Both the position numbers and the translations under genes were made by a program. Positions 16,774 to 26,338 of a stretch of 64,000 bases of DNA are shown one piece after another (position 1 is the first letter of the stretch; every line of letters begins with the position of its first letter). Source of the DNA: Cellulomonas sp. Leaf395 (GTDB lineage Bacteria; Actinomycetota; Actinomycetes; Actinomycetales; Cellulomonadaceae); contig NZ_LMQI01000002.1 of assembly GCF_001424125.1 (NCBI RefSeq), forward strand, positions 620,001 through 684,000. Direction: 5' to 3'. Below the pieces are notes generated by a model. That model had not been told where the DNA came from. It searched no databases and saw only the letters and a list, made by a program, of their open reading frames with translations.

Positions 16774-17846
16774 ACGCACCCCGGCACGTCCGCGGCGAGT
16801 TCGCCCGCTCGCGGCTCCCGGACATCCGGCCGCTGGACCGCCTGAGCTCGATCAAGATCAAGCTGGGCGTGCTCGTCGCGGCCACCGTCACCGCGGCCGC
16901 GTTCATCACCTGGCTGGGGCTCTACAACCACCTGGGTCCGTCGCGGACGCTGCCGATCGCGATCGCCGGATCGCTCGTCGTGACACAGCTCTTGGCGCGG
17001 GGCATGACGTCGCCGCTGCGGGAGATGACGCACGCGGCACGGCGGATGGCCGCCGGCGACTACAGCCGCCGCGTCCAGGCGACCAGCCTCGACGAGGTGG
17101 GCCAGCTGGCGGAGGCGTTCAACATGATGGCCGACGACCTCGAGCAGGCGGACGTGTTCCGGCGCGAGCTCATCGCCAACGTCTCCCACGAGCTGCGCAC
17201 CCCGGTGACCGCGCTGCAGGCCCAGCTCGAGAACATCGTCGACGGCGTCACGGAGGCGGACCCGGCGACGATGCAGGCCGCGCTGGCGCAGACCGAGCGC
17301 CTGGGCCGGCTGGTGACCTACCTGCTGGACCTGTCGCGGCTGGAGGCGGGCGACGTCCCGCTCGAGATCGCCGACGTGCGGCTGCAGGACTTCCTGGAGG
17401 AGGCAGCCGAGGGCGCGATGCTCGTCGGCTCCGCCAAGCGGCTGACCTTCCCGGTCGTCGTCGAGCCGGCGGACCTCTCGGTCCCGGCCGACCCGGACCG
17501 GCTGCACCAGGTCGTGGCGAACCTCCTGCACAACGCGGTGCGGCACTCCCCCGACGACGACGAGGTGCGGCTCGAGGCGCGGCTGGTGGGTGCCGACGTG
17601 CGCATCGACGTGGTCGACCACGGCCCCGGGATCTCCCCCGAGCAGCGCCCGCACGTGTTCGAGCGGTTCGTCCGAGGCAACAACCCGGCGGTCACGGGTC
17701 AGGTCTCGACGGGTGGCACCGGCCTGGGCCTGGCGATCGTCCGGTGGGCCGTCGAGCTACACGGTGGGCGGATCGAGGTCGCGGACACCGAGGTCGGCTG
17801 CACGATGCGCGTGACCCTGCCCGCGGTCCACCAGGCCGTCGTCTGA
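16770..17846 (+). CDS. Two-component sensor histidine kinase, BaeS-like, with minimal sensor
   Basis: Phosphorylates the preceding regulator. 358 aa: two membrane helices (about 30-50 and 60-76) joined by a loop of only about ten residues, a HAMP linker (77-130), the phospho-acceptor His140 in ANVSHELRTP, and an ATPase domain with N box (VANLLHNAVRHS), G1 box (VDHGPGISPEQ) and G2 box (GGTGLGLAIVRW). The almost absent external loop suggests sensing within the membrane or through a partner. GTG 16770 overlaps the regulator stop. Confidence 0.95.
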   Translation: MNAPRHVRGEFARSRLPDIRPLDRLSSIKIKLGVLVAATVTAAAFITWLGLYNHLGPSRTLPIAIAGSLVVTQLLARGMTSPLREMTHAARRMAAGDYSRRVQATSLDEVGQLAEAFNMMADDLEQADVFRRELIANVSHELRTPVTALQAQLENIVDGVTEADPATMQAALAQTERLGRLVTYLLDLSRLEAGDVPLEIADVRLQDFLEEAAEGAMLVGSAKRLTFPVVVEPADLSVPADPDRLHQVVANLLHNAVRHSPDDDEVRLEARLVGADVRIDVVDHGPGISPEQRPHVFERFVRGNNPAVTGQVSTGGTGLGLAIVRWAVELHGGRIEVADTEVGCTMRVTLPAVHQAVV

Positions 17847-17850
17847 CCTT

Positions 17851-17873
17851 GTGTTCTAGTCGCGCTAGAACAC
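17851..17873. promoter_or_regulatory. Perfect 9-bp palindrome, GntR (YtrA-like) type operator
   Basis: GTGTTCTAG-tcgcg-CTAGAACAC, five bases after the kinase stop and directly upstream of the ABC transporter -10 box. An AT-rich perfect palindrome in this GC background and at this position is typical of operators of GntR/YtrA-type regulators of ABC exporters. No T-run follows, so a terminator is less likely. No matching regulator gene is in the window. Confidence 0.65.
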
Positions 17874-17879
17874 TAGGCT
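17874..17879 (+). promoter_or_regulatory. TAGGCT -10 box of the ABC exporter operon
   Basis: TAGGCT immediately follows the palindrome and ends 8 bases before ATG 17888, predicting a leaderless or near-leaderless mRNA whose promoter is covered when the operator is bound. Confidence 0.5.
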
Positions 17880-17887
17880 CTGGGGGC

Positions 17888-18820
17888 ATGACGACCGACG
17901 GCACGATCCTCGTCGAGCACCTCTCCAAGTCCTTCGGCCCGGTCCGCGCGGTGGACGACCTCTCCTTCCAGGTCAGCCCCGGCCGCGTCACCGGCTTCCT
18001 CGGACCCAACGGCGCCGGAAAGACCACCACCCTGCGGATGCTGCTCGGGCTCGTGCGGCCGACGTCAGGCACCGCGACGATCGGCGGGCAGACCTACGAC
18101 CAGATCCGCCGACCGCTGCGCACCGTCGGGGCCGCTCTCGAGGCGGCAAGCTTCCACCCCGGCCGCTCGGCGCTCGATCACCTGCGGCTTTACACCCCTC
18201 AGGTCGGGGTCCCCGACGCGCGCGCCGGCGAGGTGCTCGAGCTCGTCGGTCTGTCGGCCGCCGCGGACCGTCGCGTCGGCGGCTTCTCGCTCGGCATGCG
18301 CCAGCGCCTCGCCCTGGCGACGACCCTCCTGGGCGACCCCCGGGTCCTGCTGCTCGACGAGCCCGCCAACGGCCTCGACCCCGAGGGCATCCGCTGGCTG
18401 CGCGGTTTCCTGCGCATGCTGGCTGCAGAGGGGCGCACCGTGCTGGTGTCCAGCCACGTCCTGTCGGAGGTCGAGCAGACGGTCGACGACGTCGTCATCA
18501 TCGCCCGCGGCCGTCTCGCGCACGCCTCGACGCTGCCCGATCTGGCCCGCATGGCCCGCGTCCAGGTCCGCGTGGTCTCCCCCGACGCCGCCGGGCTCGC
18601 CGCGCTCGTCGAGCGCTCGGCGTGGACCCGCACCGACGCGGGCGACCCGCGGGTGGCCGAGCTCTGGGACGTGGACGTCGCCACAGTCGGTGCTGCGGCG
18701 TTCGCCGCGGGCGTCGAGCTGCACGAGCTGACCAGCCGAGACCCCGGGCTCGAAGGGTTGTTCCTCCAGCTCGTCGCCGCGGTCGGCCCGGCCGACGCCA
18801 CGAACACGGTGGCCGCCTGA
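17888..18820 (+). CDS. ABC transporter ATP-binding protein (CcmA/YtrB type)
   Basis: ATPase of a two-gene exporter. 310 aa with Walker A GPNGAGKTT, signature FSLGMRQRLALA, Walker B VLLLDEPANGLDPEG and switch His in LVSSHVLSEV. The C-terminal part (about 215-310) is the DUF4162-like domain common in drug, lantibiotic and sodium exporters. The stop overlaps the permease start. Control by the palindromic operator at 17851 suggests induction by an antibiotic or cell-envelope signal, an inference from YtrA-type systems. Confidence 0.92.
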   Translation: MTTDGTILVEHLSKSFGPVRAVDDLSFQVSPGRVTGFLGPNGAGKTTTLRMLLGLVRPTSGTATIGGQTYDQIRRPLRTVGAALEAASFHPGRSALDHLRLYTPQVGVPDARAGEVLELVGLSAAADRRVGGFSLGMRQRLALATTLLGDPRVLLLDEPANGLDPEGIRWLRGFLRMLAAEGRTVLVSSHVLSEVEQTVDDVVIIARGRLAHASTLPDLARMARVQVRVVSPDAAGLAALVERSAWTRTDAGDPRVAELWDVDVATVGAAAFAAGVELHELTSRDPGLEGLFLQLVAAVGPADATNTVAA

Positions 18821-19629
18821 TGCGCGCCGCCCTGGTCACCGAGTACCGCAAGCTGGTCACGACGCGGCTGTGGTGGATCCTCCTGCTCTGCATGGTCGTC
18901 TACATGGGTTTCCTGTCCGCCGTCCTGGGCTGGGGCATCTCGCAGGGGGGCGGGATGGCGAGCACCGGAGGGCAGGACGACCTCGTGCTGGCGCCTGACG
19001 CCGTGGTGCGGGCCGTCTACACGATCGCCGTGACGTTCGGCTACGTGTTCCCGCTGCTGGTCGGTGCGCTCGCGGTCGCCTCCGAGTTCCGGCACCAGAC
19101 CATCACCCCGACCCTCCTGGCCGAGCCGCGTCGCACGGTCCTCGTGTCCGCCAAGCTCCTCTCCGCCGGCGTCCTGGGCCTGGTGTACGGCGTCGTCGGC
19201 ACGCTCGCCGCCGTCGGCGCAGGCGCCGCGGTGCTGCTGCTGCTGGGCCAGCCGACGTTCCTCGACCAGGCCTCGACGTGGCAGACCATCGCTCTGTCCG
19301 CGCTCGCGCTCGGGCTCTGGGCGATCGTCGGCGTGGGGTTCGGTTCGGTGCTGACCAACCAGGTCGCGGTGATCGTGGTGGTCCTCGCGTTCACGCAGTT
19401 CGTCGAGCCGGTCCTGCGGTTCGTCCTGGCGCTGACCACGTGGGGGCCGGACGTCGCCGCGTACCTGCCCGGCGCCGCCGGAGAGGCGGTCTCGGGTGGC
19501 AGCTTCTATTCCGAGACCGGCGTGGGGTCCCTGCTCGAGTGGTGGCAGGGCGCCTTGGTGCTGCTCGCATACGGGGTCGGCCTGGCAGCGATCGGCCGCG
19601 TGACGACGTTCCGACGCGACATCACCTGA
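18820..19629 (+). CDS. ABC transporter permease (ABC-2 type)
   Basis: Membrane partner of the preceding ATPase. 269 aa with six predicted membrane segments: one near the N-terminus (LWWILLLCMVVYMGFL), then YTIAVTFGYVFPLLVGALA, and four more up to GALVLLAYGVGLAAIG. The cytoplasmic stretch FRHQTITPTLL is typical of ABC-2 permeases of the NatB/BcrB group. ATG 18820 shares a base with the ATPase stop (TGATG). Confidence 0.88.
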   Translation: MRAALVTEYRKLVTTRLWWILLLCMVVYMGFLSAVLGWGISQGGGMASTGGQDDLVLAPDAVVRAVYTIAVTFGYVFPLLVGALAVASEFRHQTITPTLLAEPRRTVLVSAKLLSAGVLGLVYGVVGTLAAVGAGAAVLLLLGQPTFLDQASTWQTIALSALALGLWAIVGVGFGSVLTNQVAVIVVVLAFTQFVEPVLRFVLALTTWGPDVAAYLPGAAGEAVSGGSFYSETGVGSLLEWWQGALVLLAYGVGLAAIGRVTTFRRDIT

Positions 19630-19815
19630 GCCCCGCCCGCACGTCTGGAAGCCCGAGCACAACCATGACCTCGAAGGGGTGACGACAACCTCGCCTTGAG
19701 GGGCGGCGAACGGGCACGTTGCCCCCTGTTGACCCGCGTGTGCTGACGAGGTGAAGACGACTGCGGATCCGTCTCGAACGGCCGTCCTGAGGCAGGCCGG
19801 AGTGCGCGCAGGCCG

Positions 19816-19821
19816 TAGTGT
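19816..19821 (+). promoter_or_regulatory. Possible -10 box upstream of kgd
   Basis: TAGTGT in the 275-base gap before kgd. With the start at 19905 it leaves a leader of about 75 bases. The gap has no other feature I can name. Confidence 0.3.
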
Positions 19822-19904
19822 TGTCATCAACAGAAGTAGCAGTCGGACTAGCAGAGGCGCGGTCACGAACCGCAGCGGAAGTGGGCGATCCCAGCGTGAC
19901 CCAG

Positions 19905-22900
19905 ATGGCGGATCCTGACTCGACGCGTGCCGTTTTCGGCGCCAACGAGTGGCTCGTGGACGAGCTGTTCGAGCAGTACCAGAAGGACAAGAACTCGGTC
20001 GACCCGGCGTGGTGGGACTTCTTCGAGGGCTACAAGCCCGAGGAGGCCTCCACGAACGGCACGGCCTCGGCGACGCCTGCCGCCGCGGCGCCGGCGGTGT
20101 CACCTGCGAACGGCAGCCTGACACCCGCCGCCGCACCTCGCGGCGCACACGCGGCTCCAGCCGCGCCACCGGCCCCTGCCGCCGCACCCGCGCCCGCCAA
20201 GGCAGCCACGTTCGTGGAGCCGCCGCCGGTGACGTCGCCGATCGCGACCGCCCAGCCGGCGACCGCCCCGTACGCGCAGGTCGCCCAGCGTCCCTCGACC
20301 GCCGACGAGGCCGAGTCCACGGACGACGTGCAGAAGCTGCGCGGTCCGGCGGCGCGGGTCGTGACGAACATGGAGGCCTCGCTCGAGGTCCCGACGGCCA
20401 CGTCGGTGCGCGCCGTCGCGGCCAAGCTGATGGTCGACAACCGCATCGTCATCAACAACCACCTGGCCCGTGGCCGCGGCGGCAAGATCTCGTTCACGCA
20501 CCTCATCGGCTTCGCGATGGTGGAGGCGCTGGCGGAGATGCCGGCGATGAACACCTCGTACACGTTCGTCGACGACAAGCCGAGCGTCCTGACGCCGGCC
20601 CACGTCAACGTCGGCATCGCGATCGACCTGGCCAAGCCGGACGGCACGCGTCAGCTGCTGGTCCCGTCGATCAAGAAGTGCGAGACGCTCGACTTCGCCG
20701 GCTTCTGGTCGGCCTACGAGGACGTGGTGCGCCGCGCGCGCGGCAACAAGCTCACGGTCGACGACTTCGCCGGGACGACGATCTCGCTGACCAACCCCGG
20801 CACCATCGGCACCGTCCACTCGGTCCCCCGCCTCATGCAGGGGCAGGGCACGATCATCGGTGTCGGTGCGATGGACTACCCCGCCGAGTTCGCGGGCACC
20901 TCCGAGGACGCGCTGAACAAGATGGGCGTCTCGAAGGTGCTGACGCTCACCTCGACCTACGACCACCGGATCATCCAGGGTGCGCAGTCCGGTGACTTCC
21001 TGCGGATCATCGGCCGCAAGCTGCTGGGCGAGGACGGCTTCTACGACCGCGTCTTCGCATCGCTGCGGGTCCCGTACGAGCCGGTCCGGTGGGTGCGCGA
21101 GACCGCCGACCCCGACGCCGACGCCATCAAGCCGGCCCGGATCGCGGAGCTCATCCACTCCTACCGGTCGCGCGGCCACCTCATGGCCGACACCGACCCC
21201 CTGGCCTACCGTCAGCGCAAGCACCCCGACCTGGACGTGCAGACGCACGGTCTGACCCTGTGGGACCTCGACCGGGTGTTCCCGACGGGCGGCTTCGGCG
21301 GCAAGCCCCGCGCCAAGCTCCGCGAGGTGCTCGGCCTGCTGCGCGACTCGTACTGCCGCACCGTGGGCAGCGAGTACATGCACCTGCAGGACCCGCGCCA
21401 GCGCAAGTGGCTCCAGGAGCGGCTCGAGTCCGGGTACGCCCGCACGCCGCGCGAGGACCAGCTGCGCATCCTGCGCCGGCTCAACGCGGCGGAGGCCTTC
21501 GAGACCTTTCTGCAGACCAAGTACGTCGGCCAGAAGCGGTTCTCGCTCGAGGGCGGCGAGTCGGTCATCGCACTCCTCGACGCGATCTTGTCCAAGGCGG
21601 CGAACAGCGGTCTCGACGAGGTCGGCATCGGCATGGCCCACCGTGGCCGGCTGAACATCCTGGCGAACATCGCCGGCAAGTCCTACGCGCAGATCTTCAG
21701 CGAGTTCGAGGGCAACCAGGACCCCAAGTCGGTCCAGGGCTCGGGCGACGTGAAGTACCACCTGGGCACCGAGGGCACGTTCACCGCGGAGTCCGGCGCG
21801 ACGACGGCGGTCTACCTGGCCGCGAACCCGTCGCACCTCGAGGCGGTGGACCCGGTGCTCGAGGGCATCGTGCGCGCCAAGCAGGACCGCATCGACCTGG
21901 GTGGCGACGGGTTCTCCGTGCTGCCGATCCTGATCCACGGCGACGCGGCCTTCGCGGGCCAGGGCGTCGTGTTCGAGACGCTCAACCTGGCGCAGCTGCG
22001 CGGGTACCGCACCGGCGGCACCATCCACGTCATCATCAACAACCAGGTCGGCTTCACCACGGGTCCGTCCTCGTCGCGCTCGTCGCAGTACGCGACCGAC
22101 GTGGCCAAGGGCCTCCAGGTGCCGATCTTCCACGTCAACGGGGACGACCCCGAGGCGTGCGTGCGGGTGGCCGGGCTGGCGTTCGAGTACCGCGAGCAGT
22201 TCGACCGCGACGTCATCATCGACATGGTCTGCTACCGCCGCCGTGGTCACAACGAGGGCGACGACCCGTCGATGACGCAGCCGCTCATGTACAACCTCAT
22301 CGAGGCGAAGCGCTCGGTGCGCAAGCTCTACACCGAGACCCTGGTCGCCCGCGGCGACCTCACCATCTCCGACGCCGAGCAGGCGCTGCAGGACTACCAG
22401 CAGCAGCTCGAGCGGGTGTTCACGGAGACGCGCGAGGACGGCTACACGGCGGCCCCGCCGGAGGCCGAGGCCGTCAAGGGCCTGGAACGCCCCGAGTCCC
22501 AGCTCGAGGACGCGGGCGTCATGGTCGGCTGGAAGACCGCCGTCGACGCCGGCACGCTGGAGCGCATCGGCCGCGCCCACGTTCGCCCGCCCGAGGGCTT
22601 CACGGTCCACCCGAAGCTGGCGCAGCTGTTGGCCAAGCGCGAGGCGATGTCCCGCGAGGGCGGCATCGACTGGGGCTACGGCGAGCTGCTGGCGTTCGGC
22701 TCGCTGCTGGTCGAGGGGACGCCGGTCCGGCTCGCCGGGCAGGACTCCCGTCGCGGCACCTTCGTGCAGCGGCACGCGGTGATGCACGACCGCGACACAG
22801 GCGCCGAGTGGACTCCCCTGCTGTACCTGTCCGCCGACCAGGCGAAGTTCTGGGTCTACGACTCGTCGCTGTCGGAGTACGCGGCCCTCGGGTTCGAGTA

Positions 22901-23687
22901 CGGGTACTCGGTCGAGCGCCCGGACGCGCTGGTGCTCTGGGAGGCGCAGTTCGGCGACTTCGTCAACGGCGCCCAGACGATCATCGACGAGTTCATCTCG
23001 TCCGCCGAGCAGAAATGGGCGCAGCGGTCGTCGGTCGTCCTCCTGCTCCCCCACGGGTACGAGGGCCAGGGCCCGGACCACTCGTCGGCGCGCATCGAGC
23101 GGTTCCTGCAGCTCGCGGCCGAGGACAACATGACCATCGCGCAGCCGTCGACGCCGGCGTCGCACTTCCACCTGCTGCGTCGGCAGGCCTACGCCCGCCC
23201 GCGTCGCCCGCTCGTGGTGTTCACCCCGAAGTCGATGCTGCGCCTGAAGTCGGCGTCGTCCGACGTGGAGGACTTCACGTCGGGAACGTTCCGCACGGTC
23301 ATCACCGACGACCTCGCCGCCGCCAAGGCCGGGCAGGTCACCCGTGTGCTGCTCTGCTCGGGCAAGGTCTACTGGGACCTGCTCGCGCACCGCGTGAAGA
23401 CGGGCGACGAGCAGACGGCGATCGTCCGGCTGGAGCAGCTCTACCCGCTCGACGCGGAGGCGCTCCGTGCCGCCGTGGCGCCGTTCGACGGTGCCGAGCT
23501 CGTGTGGGTGCAGGACGAGCCGCGCAACCAGGGCCCGTGGACGTTCCTGTCGATGCACCTGCCGCAGCTGCTGAGCCGCACGCTGCGTGTGGTCTCGCGC
23601 AAGGAGTCGGCGTCGCCGGCGGCGGGGTCCGCGAAGAAGCACCAGGCACAGCAGGCGACTCTCGTCGAGACCGCGTTCGCGCGCTGA
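19905..23687 (+). CDS. kgd: Multifunctional 2-oxoglutarate metabolism enzyme (fused E2-E1, Kgd/SucA)
   Basis: TCA-cycle enzyme that decarboxylates 2-oxoglutarate, combining an acyltransferase (E2-like) core with a thiamine-diphosphate E1 in one chain. 1260 aa: an N-terminal segment [15 protein letters not shown], an Ala/Pro linker (45-135), an E2 catalytic domain (about 145-385) with active-site DHRIIQGA at 353-360, then E1 with [17 protein letters not shown] and INNQVGFTT. No lipoyl domain is present, as in mycobacterial Kgd and corynebacterial OdhA. ATG 19905 gives the N-terminus conserved in those proteins; GTG 19896 is the alternative. It should pair with lipoylated partners encoded elsewhere. 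Confidence 0.97.
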   Translation: MADPDSTRAVFGANEWLVDELFEQYQKDKNSVDPAWWDFFEGYKPEEASTNGTASATPAAAAPAVSPANGSLTPAAAPRGAHAAPAAPPAPAAAPAPAKAATFVEPPPVTSPIATAQPATAPYAQVAQRPSTADEAESTDDVQKLRGPAARVVTNMEASLEVPTATSVRAVAAKLMVDNRIVINNHLARGRGGKISFTHLIGFAMVEALAEMPAMNTSYTFVDDKPSVLTPAHVNVGIAIDLAKPDGTRQLLVPSIKKCETLDFAGFWSAYEDVVRRARGNKLTVDDFAGTTISLTNPGTIGTVHSVPRLMQGQGTIIGVGAMDYPAEFAGTSEDALNKMGVSKVLTLTSTYDHRIIQGAQSGDFLRIIGRKLLGEDGFYDRVFASLRVPYEPVRWVRETADPDADAIKPARIAELIHSYRSRGHLMADTDPLAYRQRKHPDLDVQTHGLTLWDLDRVFPTGGFGGKPRAKLREVLGLLRDSYCRTVGSEYMHLQDPRQRKWLQERLESGYARTPREDQLRILRRLNAAEAFETFLQTKYVGQKRFSLEGGESVIALLDAILSKAANSGLDEVGIGMAHRGRLNILANIAGKSYAQIFSEFEGNQDPKSVQGSGDVKYHLGTEGTFTAESGATTAVYLAANPSHLEAVDPVLEGIVRAKQDRIDLGGDGFSVLPILIHGDAAFAGQGVVFETLNLAQLRGYRTGGTIHVIINNQVGFTTGPSSSRSSQYATDVAKGLQVPIFHVNGDDPEACVRVAGLAFEYREQFDRDVIIDMVCYRRRGHNEGDDPSMTQPLMYNLIEAKRSVRKLYTETLVARGDLTISDAEQALQDYQQQLERVFTETREDGYTAAPPEAEAVKGLERPESQLEDAGVMVGWKTAVDAGTLERIGRAHVRPPEGFTVHPKLAQLLAKREAMSREGGIDWGYGELLAFGSLLVEGTPVRLAGQDSRRGTFVQRHAVMHDRDTGAEWTPLLYLSADQAKFWVYDSSLSEYAALGFEYGYSVERPDALVLWEAQFGDFVNGAQTIIDEFISSAEQKWAQRSSVVLLLPHGYEGQGPDHSSARIERFLQLAAEDNMTIAQPSTPASHFHLLRRQAYARPRRPLVVFTPKSMLRLKSASSDVEDFTSGTFRTVITDDLAAAKAGQVTRVLLCSGKVYWDLLAHRVKTGDEQTAIVRLEQLYPLDAEALRAAVAPFDGAELVWVQDEPRNQGPWTFLSMHLPQLLSRTLRVVSRKESASPAAGSAKKHQAQQATLVETAFAR

Positions 23688-23698
23688 CGGCACGCTGA

Positions 23699-23733
23699 CC
23701 GAGAGCCGCACCCGACGGGGGTGCGGCTCTCGG
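23699..23733. terminator. Terminator hairpin between convergent kgd and glxA-like genes
   Basis: 15-bp perfect stem (23699-23713 with 23719-23733), 5-base loop, placed between two converging genes. There is no T-run. It can serve both directions. Confidence 0.8.
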
Positions 23734-23737
23734 TGCG

Positions 23738-24697
23738 TCAGGAGACGGGTGCCGGCGCGAACGTCCGCCGGTAGGCCTGCGGGCTGGTGCCGAGCGTCCG
23801 GGCGAAGTGGTGCCGCAGGACCCCGGCGGTGCCGAAGCCGCACAGCCGTGCGATCTCCTCGATGCTCGCGTCGGACCGTTCGAGCATCTCCTGGGCGCGC
23901 ACCAGTCGCTGCCGGGTGACCCACGCGGCGGGCGTGGTCCCGGTCTCGGCGCGGAACCGGCGGGCGAACGTCCGCTCCGACACGAACGCGCGGGCCGCCA
24001 GGTCCGGGACGCTCAGCTCCTCCTCGAGGTTCTCGACCATCCAGGCGAGCAGCGGGGCGAGCGTGTCGGCGTCGCACGGCAGCGGTGTGTCGACGTACTG
24101 CGCCTGGCCGCCGTCCCGGTGCGGCGGCACGACCATCCGGCGGGCGATGGCCGACGCGGTGGTGGCACCGAGCTCGCGACGCACGAGGTGCAGGCAGGCG
24201 TCGATGCCTGCCGCCGTGCCGGCGCTCGTGATCACGCGGTCGTCGTCGACGTAGAGGACGGCGGGGTTCACGCGCGCCAGCGGGAAGGTCCGGCTCAGCT
24301 CGTCGGTGTACATCCAGTGCGTGGTGCACTGGCGGCCGTCGAGCAGGCCCGCCTGGCCGAGCGCGAACGAGCCGCTGCAGATGCTCAGCACCCACGCCCC
24401 GCGGGCGTGCGCGTCGCGCAGGGCGTCGAGCACGACCTCGGGCACCGGCCCCGAGCTGCTGTACGCAGGCACGATGACGAGGTCGACGTCCCGCGTGGCC
24501 TCGAGCCCGTGCTCGACGACGATCGAGAAGTAGCCGGCTTCCTTGGTCTTCACGATCCCGGGCTCGATGCCACAGATCGTGAAGTCGAACGAGGGTCCGC
24601 CCGTGTCGCTGCGGTCGATGCCGAAGACCTCGCACGCGACCCCCAGCTCGAAGGGCGCCACGTTCGGCAGGACGATGACCGCGACGGATCGGAGCAT
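23738..24697 (-). CDS. GlxA-family AraC-type transcriptional regulator
   Basis: Transcription factor with an N-terminal DJ-1/PfpI-like domain (about 1-185; NVAPFELGVACEVFG, SICSGSFALGQAGLLDG) and a C-terminal AraC helix-turn-helix pair (about 225-315; LSVPDLAARAFVSERTFARRF, IARLCGFGTAGVLRHHF). In this group the amidotransferase-like domain is usually non-enzymatic, although the Cys of SICSGS is present here. 319 aa from ATG 24697. Targets are unknown; it is divergent from a tiny membrane-protein gene at 24791. Confidence 0.92.
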   Translation of the reverse strand: MLRSVAVIVLPNVAPFELGVACEVFGIDRSDTGGPSFDFTICGIEPGIVKTKEAGYFSIVVEHGLEATRDVDLVIVPAYSSSGPVPEVVLDALRDAHARGAWVLSICSGSFALGQAGLLDGRQCTTHWMYTDELSRTFPLARVNPAVLYVDDDRVITSAGTAAGIDACLHLVRRELGATTASAIARRMVVPPHRDGGQAQYVDTPLPCDADTLAPLLAWMVENLEEELSVPDLAARAFVSERTFARRFRAETGTTPAAWVTRQRLVRAQEMLERSDASIEEIARLCGFGTAGVLRHHFARTLGTSPQAYRRTFAPAPVS

Positions 24698-24790
24698 GCT
24701 GCCAGCATCCAAAGGTCCTGGCGGAATGTCAACGGTCATCGTCAGTTCTGCCACTCGTGGCGCGTTGTCGTCGAGCGCAGACTTTCTGCC

Positions 24791-24961
24791 ATGACCACCT
24801 TCTGGATCGTTCTCGTGATCGTCGCAGCCGCCTGGCTCGTCGCCCGGCTGGTCGTCACGCTCCGCCACGACGGGCTCGGCAGCGCTGAGCCGCCGTCGTC
24901 CCACGCCGACTGGTCCGACACCGCGTCCGGCCTGCCGAGCCACCCGTACCGCAGCGCCTGA
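24791..24961 (+). CDS. Small membrane protein of unknown function, 56 residues
   Basis: One N-terminal membrane helix (FWIVLVIVAAAWLVARLVV) followed by a polar tail. No family recognised. It is divergent from the GlxA-type regulator, with 93 bases between the starts, so the two could share control. ATG 24791. Confidence 0.5.
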   Translation: MTTFWIVLVIVAAAWLVARLVVTLRHDGLGSAEPPSSHADWSDTASGLPSHPYRSA

Positions 24962-25110
24962 CGTACCGGACCTACCACACGGTCGCTTCACACGTTCCCC
25001 CACGACAGGCCCGCCGATGAACCCGCGGACGTCGCCGCACCCTGAGAGACTGGTGGGCGACGGCCGTCACCGGACGGCTCGTCGGGGTCGGACGGCGAGA
25101 GGTGACGCGC

Positions 25111-25710
25111 GTGGGAGAGCTGCCGCTGCGACTGGCGGTGGTCGGTGACGAGCTCGTCGCCGGCGCGGGCGACCCCAAGGGTCTCGGCTGGGTAGGCCGT
25201 GTGACGGCTCGGACGCCGACACCGGACCCGCTCACCGTCCTGACGCTCGCGGTGCCCGGCGAGACCACCACGGAGCTCGGTGCGCGGTGGGACGACGAGG
25301 CCTCGCGCCGCTGGTCGCCCGACACCGACAACCGCCTGGTGGTCGCCCTCGGCCGCGCCGACGTCGCCGCCGGCCTCTCCCTGGCCCGCAGCCGGCTCAA
25401 CCTCGCCAACATCCTCGACGTCGCGGACCAGCGTCGGATCCCCGCGTTCGTCGTCGGCCCGCCGCCGGGGCCGACGGCCGACAGCGAGAAGCTCGCCGAC
25501 CTGTCCGCCGCGTTCGCGGACGTGGCGGCTCGGCGACGCGTGCCGTTCGTGGACACCTACACGCCGCTGGCCGCGCACGACCAGTGGCTGGGCGACCTCG
25601 CGGCCGGCGACGGGGTGCTGCCCGGCCAGGCCGGGTACGGCCTGATGGCCTGGCTGGTGCTGCACACCGGCTGGCACGCGTGGCTCGGCCTGCCCGACGA
25701 CGGCGCCTGA
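25111..25710 (+). CDS. SGNH/GDSL-fold protein with altered catalytic residues
   Basis: Clearly of the SGNH hydrolase fold: block I reads VVGDELVAGAGD, where hydrolases have GDS; block III reads ALGRADV, where they have G-x-N-D; block V reads DGVLPGQAGYG, where they have D-G-V-H-P. Thus nucleophile Ser, block-III Asn and catalytic His appear as Glu, Ala and Leu. Overall fold and length (199 aa) are intact, so a binding or structural role is more likely than esterase activity. GTG 25111 has GAGGTG 6 bases upstream; GTG 25102 is an alternative. It stands alone, with the convergent padR gene downstream. Confidence 0.8.
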   Translation: MGELPLRLAVVGDELVAGAGDPKGLGWVGRVTARTPTPDPLTVLTLAVPGETTTELGARWDDEASRRWSPDTDNRLVVALGRADVAAGLSLARSRLNLANILDVADQRRIPAFVVGPPPGPTADSEKLADLSAAFADVAARRRVPFVDTYTPLAAHDQWLGDLAAGDGVLPGQAGYGLMAWLVLHTGWHAWLGLPDDGA

Positions 25711-25723
25711 CCTCAGACCCGCG

Positions 25724-26338
25724 TCAGCGCAGGGTGCCGCGCACCGCGGTCAGAGCCGAGTCCAGGACGGTGCGCAGCGTGTCGAGCGTGAGCTGCTCGA
25801 CACGTCCGCCTGCGTCGGCGCCGCGCAGGTCCGCCCGGATCTCGTCGCGGAACCGGTGGATCATCGCCTCGGCGTCCATGTACCGCACGTGCGATGCCAG
25901 GCGCGGGTCGTCCGGCGGCACAGTGGCGTGCGGGACCGCCGACGCCCGAGCCTGCTGGGCGGCCGCAGCCAGATCGGCGCGCAGCCCGCGCATCGACCCG
26001 CGGACGTCCTCGCGCACCTGCGCGGCACGCGCCCGGACGGACTCGGCGATGCCCTCCTCGAGCTGGCTCAGCTCGCCGCGGCGCGCCTGGAGCTCCGCGT
26101 AGCCGGCTTCCGTGAGCGCGTAGGTGCTCTTGCGCTCCTCGTCGACCCGCTGGACGAGCCCTTCCTCCTCGAGGCGGGCCAGACGCGGGTAGACCGTGCC
26201 CGCGCTCGGGCGGTACGTGCCACCGAACCGGTCCGACAGCGCGGTGATCAGCTCGTAGCCGTGCTTGGGGCCGCTCTCCAGGAGCGACAGCAGGTACAGA
26301 CGCAGCTGGCCGTGCGCGAAGACGGGCGCCATCATCAC
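25724..26338 (-). CDS. PadR-family transcriptional regulator
   Basis: Winged-helix repressor. 204 aa: N-terminal PadR domain (about 8-85; LYLLSLLESGPKHGYELI, RPSAGTVYPRLARLEEEGLV, YALTEAG) and a long helical C-terminal dimerisation region. It is the second gene of an operon with the DUF4097 protein (ATGA overlap) and probably represses that operon through the repeats at 27169-27203. Ligand unknown. Confidence 0.92.
   Translation of the reverse strand: MMMAPVFAHGQLRLYLLSLLESGPKHGYELITALSDRFGGTYRPSAGTVYPRLARLEEEGLVQRVDEERKSTYALTEAGYAELQARRGELSQLEEGIAESVRARAAQVREDVRGSMRGLRADLAAAAQQARASAVPHATVPPDDPRLASHVRYMDAEAMIHRFRDEIRADLRGADAGGRVEQLTLDTLRTVLDSALTAVRGTLR

Noticed and set aside
17851..17873. 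Palindrome considered as terminator for the two-component operon
   Set aside because: AT-rich arms, no T-run, and direct abutment on a -10 box fit an operator better.
20100..24635. Open frame of about 1500 codons antisense to kgd
   Set aside because: Arg/Asp/Val/Gly-rich product with no domain; it is the complement of a long GC-rich gene and the kgd frame has all expected motifs.
24723..24747. GGAAT-N17-GTT resembling a SigR promoter before the gene at 24791
   Set aside because: Spacer is 17 instead of 18-19 and the -35 is incomplete; no functional link to thiol stress.
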